A stretch of 8,419 nucleotides of DNA from an uncultured Sphingomonadales bacterium (GTDB lineage Bacteria > Pseudomonadota > Alphaproteobacteria > Sphingomonadales > Sphingomonadaceae), in the NCBI GenBank assembly GCA_937898535.1, contig CALDKP010000158.1, positions 1-8,419 of the forward strand, written 5' to 3'. The notes under the pieces are model-generated. The model saw only the letters and a list, made by a program, of their open reading frames with translations, had not been told where the DNA came from and made no database searches. How positions within the stretch are numbered: the first letter of the stretch is position 1; the number at the start of each line of letters is the position of its first letter. Made by a program: the position numbers and the translations under genes. This document shows, in pieces, positions 6,418 through 8,419 of the stretch.

Positions 6418-7088
6418 CCGGGGCCGCCGTTCCGTTGCGCATTGATATTGTATCCGATGTCGTCTGCCCGTGGTGCATCATCGGTTTAAAACAGGTGGAG
6501 AAAGCGCTGGCGCTGGTAGGCCGCGATCTGGCCGTTGAAACCCATTGGCACCCGTTTCAACTCAACCCGAATATGCCCCCTGAAGGCGAAGACACCGCCG
6601 AACATATTGCCCGCAAATATGGTAGCACGCCCGAACAGAGCCGCGCCAACCGGCAACGGCTGAGCGATATTGGCGATAGCGTGGGTTTTGCCTTCAACTA
6701 TGGCGAGGGCATGCGCATCTACAATACATTCAATGCGCATCAGCTGCTGACGATTTTCGGCAGCGAACGTGGCTGGAAAGCGCAAACGGATCTGAAAATG
6801 GCACTGTTCAAGGCCTATTTTCAGGACCGCCGCGATGTGAGCGACACCGAAGTCTTGTGCGATATTGCCGAGGCGCAAGGCATGGACCGCGCAGTGGCGG
6901 CCGCATGGATCGCCGACGCGGCGCTGACCGAAAGCGTGCGCGCTGAAATGGCGCATTGGACGGACCAGAATATCACCGGTGTCCCCGCGATCATCTTTGA
7001 CCAGAAATTCATGGTTCCGGGCGCACAAAGCGCCGAGACGTTTGCCGATGTGATTTCAAAGGTGCTCGCGAAACGCGAAGCGGCTTAA
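6414..7088 (+). CDS. FrnE/DsbA-like cytoplasmic thiol oxidoreductase (CPWC)
   Basis: A 224-residue protein of the DsbA-like thioredoxin family, FrnE branch (PF01323). Seen: strand LRIDIVSDVVCPWC with the redox motif CPWC at 18-21, the helical insertion typical of DsbA-like folds, motif HWHPFQLNPNMPPEG at 44-58 characteristic of the FrnE group, and the cis-proline loop ITGVPAIIF (Pro191). There is no signal peptide, so it should be cytoplasmic. Known FrnE proteins act as disulfide oxidoreductases linked to oxidative stress tolerance; the related isomerase subfamily (HCCA isomerase/GST kappa) lacks the CxxC, which argues against that role. The ATG at 6414 overlaps the nudC stop as ATGA, giving tight coupling; an upstream TTG at 6402 is less likely. 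The stop TAA interlocks with the stop of the convergent DUF1489 gene. Confidence 0.92.
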   Translation: MTGAAVPLRIDIVSDVVCPWCIIGLKQVEKALALVGRDLAVETHWHPFQLNPNMPPEGEDTAEHIARKYGSTPEQSRANRQRLSDIGDSVGFAFNYGEGMRIYNTFNAHQLLTIFGSERGWKAQTDLKMALFKAYFQDRRDVSDTEVLCDIAEAQGMDRAVAAAWIADAALTESVRAEMAHWTDQNITGVPAIIFDQKFMVPGAQSAETFADVISKVLAKREAA

Positions 7089-7489
7089 ACCAGCCCCATC
7101 TTCATAAGTTCGCCCAGCATCTTTGGTGACATTTCGTCACGGCCATCGGTTTCGATCGAATCGAGATCCGGCGGCGTGTTCGCTTCCTCAAGATAGCGCC
7201 AACCTTGATGTGCCCTTTTCGGTGTGGAACGCACCGCGATCAGGCGCGGTTGCAGCCGGATCCAATGGCGACCGGCACCATTTTCCATAAAACCCAAAAT
7301 CGGGCTTCGGCCGATGATGGTGTGCGTGTGAATCCAGAACAGCGATCCACCCGCCATTTCGTCAACGCGCTTGGGCAAATAACGCGTGGTCAGCCGCACT
7401 TCACCATCCTGCGCATAAGCCGCGAGACGCTCGCGCAAATGTTTCGGGCTTTCCGCGCCGAACGCGATTTTGGTCATGTTAAGAGGCAT
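7085..7489 (-). CDS. DUF1489 family protein
   Basis: A 134-residue protein of unknown function belonging to the DUF1489 family (PF07370), known mainly from alphaproteobacteria. Seen: RYLPKRVDEMAGGSLFWI at 36-53, corresponding to the family's PKR-x-GGSLYWV core, and KRAHQGWRYLEEANTPPDL at 91-109, the family's near-invariant QGWRYL region. It is soluble, with no signal or membrane segment. The start ATG at 7489 has no Shine-Dalgarno (the preceding bases are CCCCC); ATG 7477 (MTKIAF) is an alternative. It lies 24 bases downstream of the MgtE-like frame on the same strand, so the two were probably co-transcribed. It converges on the FrnE-like gene: the two stop codons share TTAA at 7085-7088. I cannot assign a biochemical role. 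Confidence 0.88.
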   Translation of the reverse strand: MPLNMTKIAFGAESPKHLRERLAAYAQDGEVRLTTRYLPKRVDEMAGGSLFWIHTHTIIGRSPILGFMENGAGRHWIRLQPRLIAVRSTPKRAHQGWRYLEEANTPPDLDSIETDGRDEMSPKMLGELMKMGLV

Positions 7490-7513
7490 GGGGGTTATTT
7501 GGTAACTGCAGTG

Positions 7514-7891
7514 TTAACCGACAAGACCGCTGAAGACCGCAAGGCCCAAGAAAATAAGGAAGCCCATGGAATCCGTAATCATGGTTACGAATATCGAACT
7601 TGATACAGCAGGGTCCTGATCAAGGCGATCAAGCAGAACAGGTATGGCAACACCCGACAAACCAGCCAGCGCGATATTGCACAATATCGCCACCGCAATA
7701 ACGCCGCCCAGCAGCCGATCGCCAAATATGATGCCCGCTCCGAAGCCAGCGATAACAGCAATCGTTGCACCAATGAGCAGGGCGACGCGAATCTCCCTCA
7801 GGACCTCGTCGACTTCGGCTTCGGTGAGACGCCCCGTGTTCCGGCGGCGGTTGAAGATGGACTCGAACCGGTCTGACAGTGCTTCGAACAT
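7514..7891 (-). CDS. mgtE: Chimeric frame: Ffh-like N-terminus joined to MgtE magnesium transporter C-terminus
   Basis: A 125-codon frame made of two unrelated parts. Residues about 37-125 are the last three membrane helices of an MgtE magnesium channel: helix 1 about 38-58, helix 2 about 63-86 with the IPVLLDRLDQDPAVSSSIF link, helix 3 about 98-122 with Asp107 in TMITDSMGF, which matches the pore Asp region of MgtE. Residues 1-39 are not MgtE: MFEALSDRFESIF and LTEAEVDEVLREIRVALL are the start of the SRP GTPase Ffh. All MgtE cytosolic domains (N and CBS) and the first two helices are missing, so it cannot be a normal transporter. The parts meet at REIRVALL, a string close to what both families carry there. 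It may be a misassembly or a real fusion; the MgtE end next to DUF1489 is the part that belongs here. ATG 7891 belongs to the Ffh part. Confidence 0.8.
   Translation of the reverse strand: MFEALSDRFESIFNRRRNTGRLTEAEVDEVLREIRVALLIGATIAVIAGFGAGIIFGDRLLGGVIAVAILCNIALAGLSGVAIPVLLDRLDQDPAVSSSIFVTMITDSMGFLIFLGLAVFSGLVG
7775..7891 (-). pseudogene. ffh: N-terminal fragment of signal recognition particle protein Ffh
   Basis: Thirty-nine codons read as the first two helices of the Ffh N domain: MFEALSDRFESIF, then TGRLTEAEVDEVLREIRVALL. In Ffh the next residues are normally EADV; here the frame switches at that point to MgtE helix sequence. The GTPase and M domains are absent. AGGA lies about 10 bases before the ATG, as for a real gene start. 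The wording is closer to Ffh of Gram-positive or other high-GC bacteria than to sphingomonads (impression only, not searched). Confidence 0.65.
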
Positions 7892-8157
7892 GGCTCGTCG
7901 ATCCTACCGACGCCCCGGAAACCGCGCTCGCCTCACTCGCACCAGGTGGAGTCAACGCCACCTTTGGCCGCCGCTTCATCATCAAACACTCGTTGGCGGC
8001 GTTGGGTGCGCCGGTGCGTTTCGTCAGCCGCATCGGTGCCGACGACACGGCGGGCCAACTCGTGCTGGAAAGCGCCGCACGCTTCGGCCTCGCCGTCGAC
8101 GGCATCCAGCGCGAGCAGCAGCTCGCCGCCGCGCCGGATCTCCACCGCCCCGTCTGA
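7879..8157 (+). pseudogene. Possible PfkB-family sugar/nucleoside kinase fragment
   Basis: A 92-codon plus-strand frame (GTG start, TGA at 8155-8157). Residues about 38-76 read HSLAALGAPVRFVSRIGADD then TAGQLVLESAARFGLAVDG, a good match to the N-terminal part of PfkB/ribokinase-type kinases (LARLG-x-V-x-VGxDxxG-x-LLE). A GG at 23-24 could be the family's substrate-binding GG, but the spacing to the LG is longer than usual and the Asn following GG is displaced. After about residue 78 resemblance ends, and the frame stops far short of a full kinase of about 300 residues. Its start overlaps the Ffh start on the other strand, which is not a natural arrangement. I treat it as a broken or chimeric piece; which bases form its true 5' end cannot be seen. 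Confidence 0.35.
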
Positions 8158-8419
8158 CCACTGCGCTACGCGCACTGGCGCACGATCGCCAGCTGGGCCC
8201 GCGGCGGCGGGTTGCCGCGGGCCCGTAGGGCCGCCGCCCGGGCTCGCGTGGTCCGGGGCATCGCTGTCCGTAGCGTCGGGCCTTGCGGCCTCTGCCTTCA
8301 AAACGTGTTGCGAGCCCGGCTCTGGGGTGTGCTTGAAAACGGGGGTGGCACCGCGAGCAGGCGCAACGTTATTGCCTCGGCCGGTCGGGCTCGCGGACCC
8401 TTCGGCGCCATGACTCTGC
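8158..8419. other. GC-rich stretch at the window end without a supportable gene
   Basis: About 260 bases, visibly richer in G and C than the first 7.7 kb. Several frames are open, as expected at this composition. The minus frame from the window edge to 7933 codes for an Ala/Pro/Gly-rich sequence with no motif I recognise. No tRNA arm, CRISPR repeat or transposase is visible. The only structured element is the hairpin at 8195-8224. Confidence 0.5.
8195..8224. repeat. Strong GC inverted repeat (hairpin)
   Basis: A perfect 11-bp inverted repeat has arms at 8195-8205 and 8214-8224 (GGGCCCGCGGC / GCCGCGGGCCC) and an 8-base loop, GGCGGGTT. All arm pairs are G-C. No T-run follows on either strand, so it is not a standard intrinsic terminator; it could be a U-less terminator of a high-GC organism or a fold that provokes assembly or amplification errors. 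Confidence 0.6.

Noticed and set aside
7501..7519. Near-palindrome GGTAAC-TGCAGT-GTTAACC between the MgtE stop and the DUF1489 start, as a terminator.
   Set aside because: The stem is only 6 bp with a bulge, there is no T-run, and it lies between genes that are probably co-transcribed.
7933..8419. Minus-strand frame open from the window edge to 7933 (162 codons, Ala/Pro/Gly-rich).
   Set aside because: Long open frames are common in such GC-rich DNA. It has no recognisable motif, and its 3' half is antisense to the PfkB-like segment, which makes better protein sense.

Overview
The window looks like chromosomal DNA of an alphaproteobacterium of the order Sphingomonadales (Sphingopyxis/Sphingorhabdus-like). 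This rests on protein character (SMC with its GPNGCGKS start, two alpha-type DsbA proteins, a DUF1489 protein), moderately high GC, weak Shine-Dalgarno sites, and the order DUF721 / dsbA / dsbA / smc divergent from mutY. The taxonomic call is inference from recognised families, not from a search.

Region 1 (1-3149, minus strand) reads in transcription order as a DUF721/DciA-type protein, a soluble periplasmic DsbA-like thiol oxidoreductase (CGHC), a lipoprotein DsbA-like paralogue (CPGC), and the first 354 codons of the condensin ATPase SMC, which runs off the left edge. Gaps are 6, 28 and 52 bases, so one transcript is likely. The smc start is a TTG. It lies inside one arm of a perfect 9-bp inverted repeat whose loop carries the Shine-Dalgarno sequence.

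Region 2 (3157-7088, plus strand) is a tightly packed run: mutY (adenine glycosylase acting on 8-oxoG:A), a Tat-exported serine hydrolase of the class C beta-lactamase/EstB type, nudC (NADH pyrophosphatase) and a cytoplasmic FrnE/DsbA-like protein with a CPWC motif. Two junctions are ATGA overlaps. Three of the four genes fit repair, redox or oxidative damage roles. Its first start codon is only 7 bases from the start of the divergent DUF721 gene.

Region 3 (7085-7891, minus strand) holds a DUF1489 protein, whose stop codon interlocks with that of the FrnE-like gene (shared TTAA), preceded by the last three membrane helices of an MgtE magnesium transporter. The MgtE reading frame does not continue into its own N-terminus. 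At about 7775-7798 it changes, in frame, into the first 39 residues of the signal recognition particle protein Ffh.

Region 4 (about 7775-8419) is more GC-rich and looks foreign to the rest: the Ffh start, a PfkB-kinase-like fragment on the plus strand overlapping that start, a strong GC hairpin and no complete gene. A chimeric contig end is the simplest explanation; a real rearrangement is the alternative. I found no convincing new multi-gene system. The points most worth checking are the hairpin over the smc start and the MgtE/Ffh junction.
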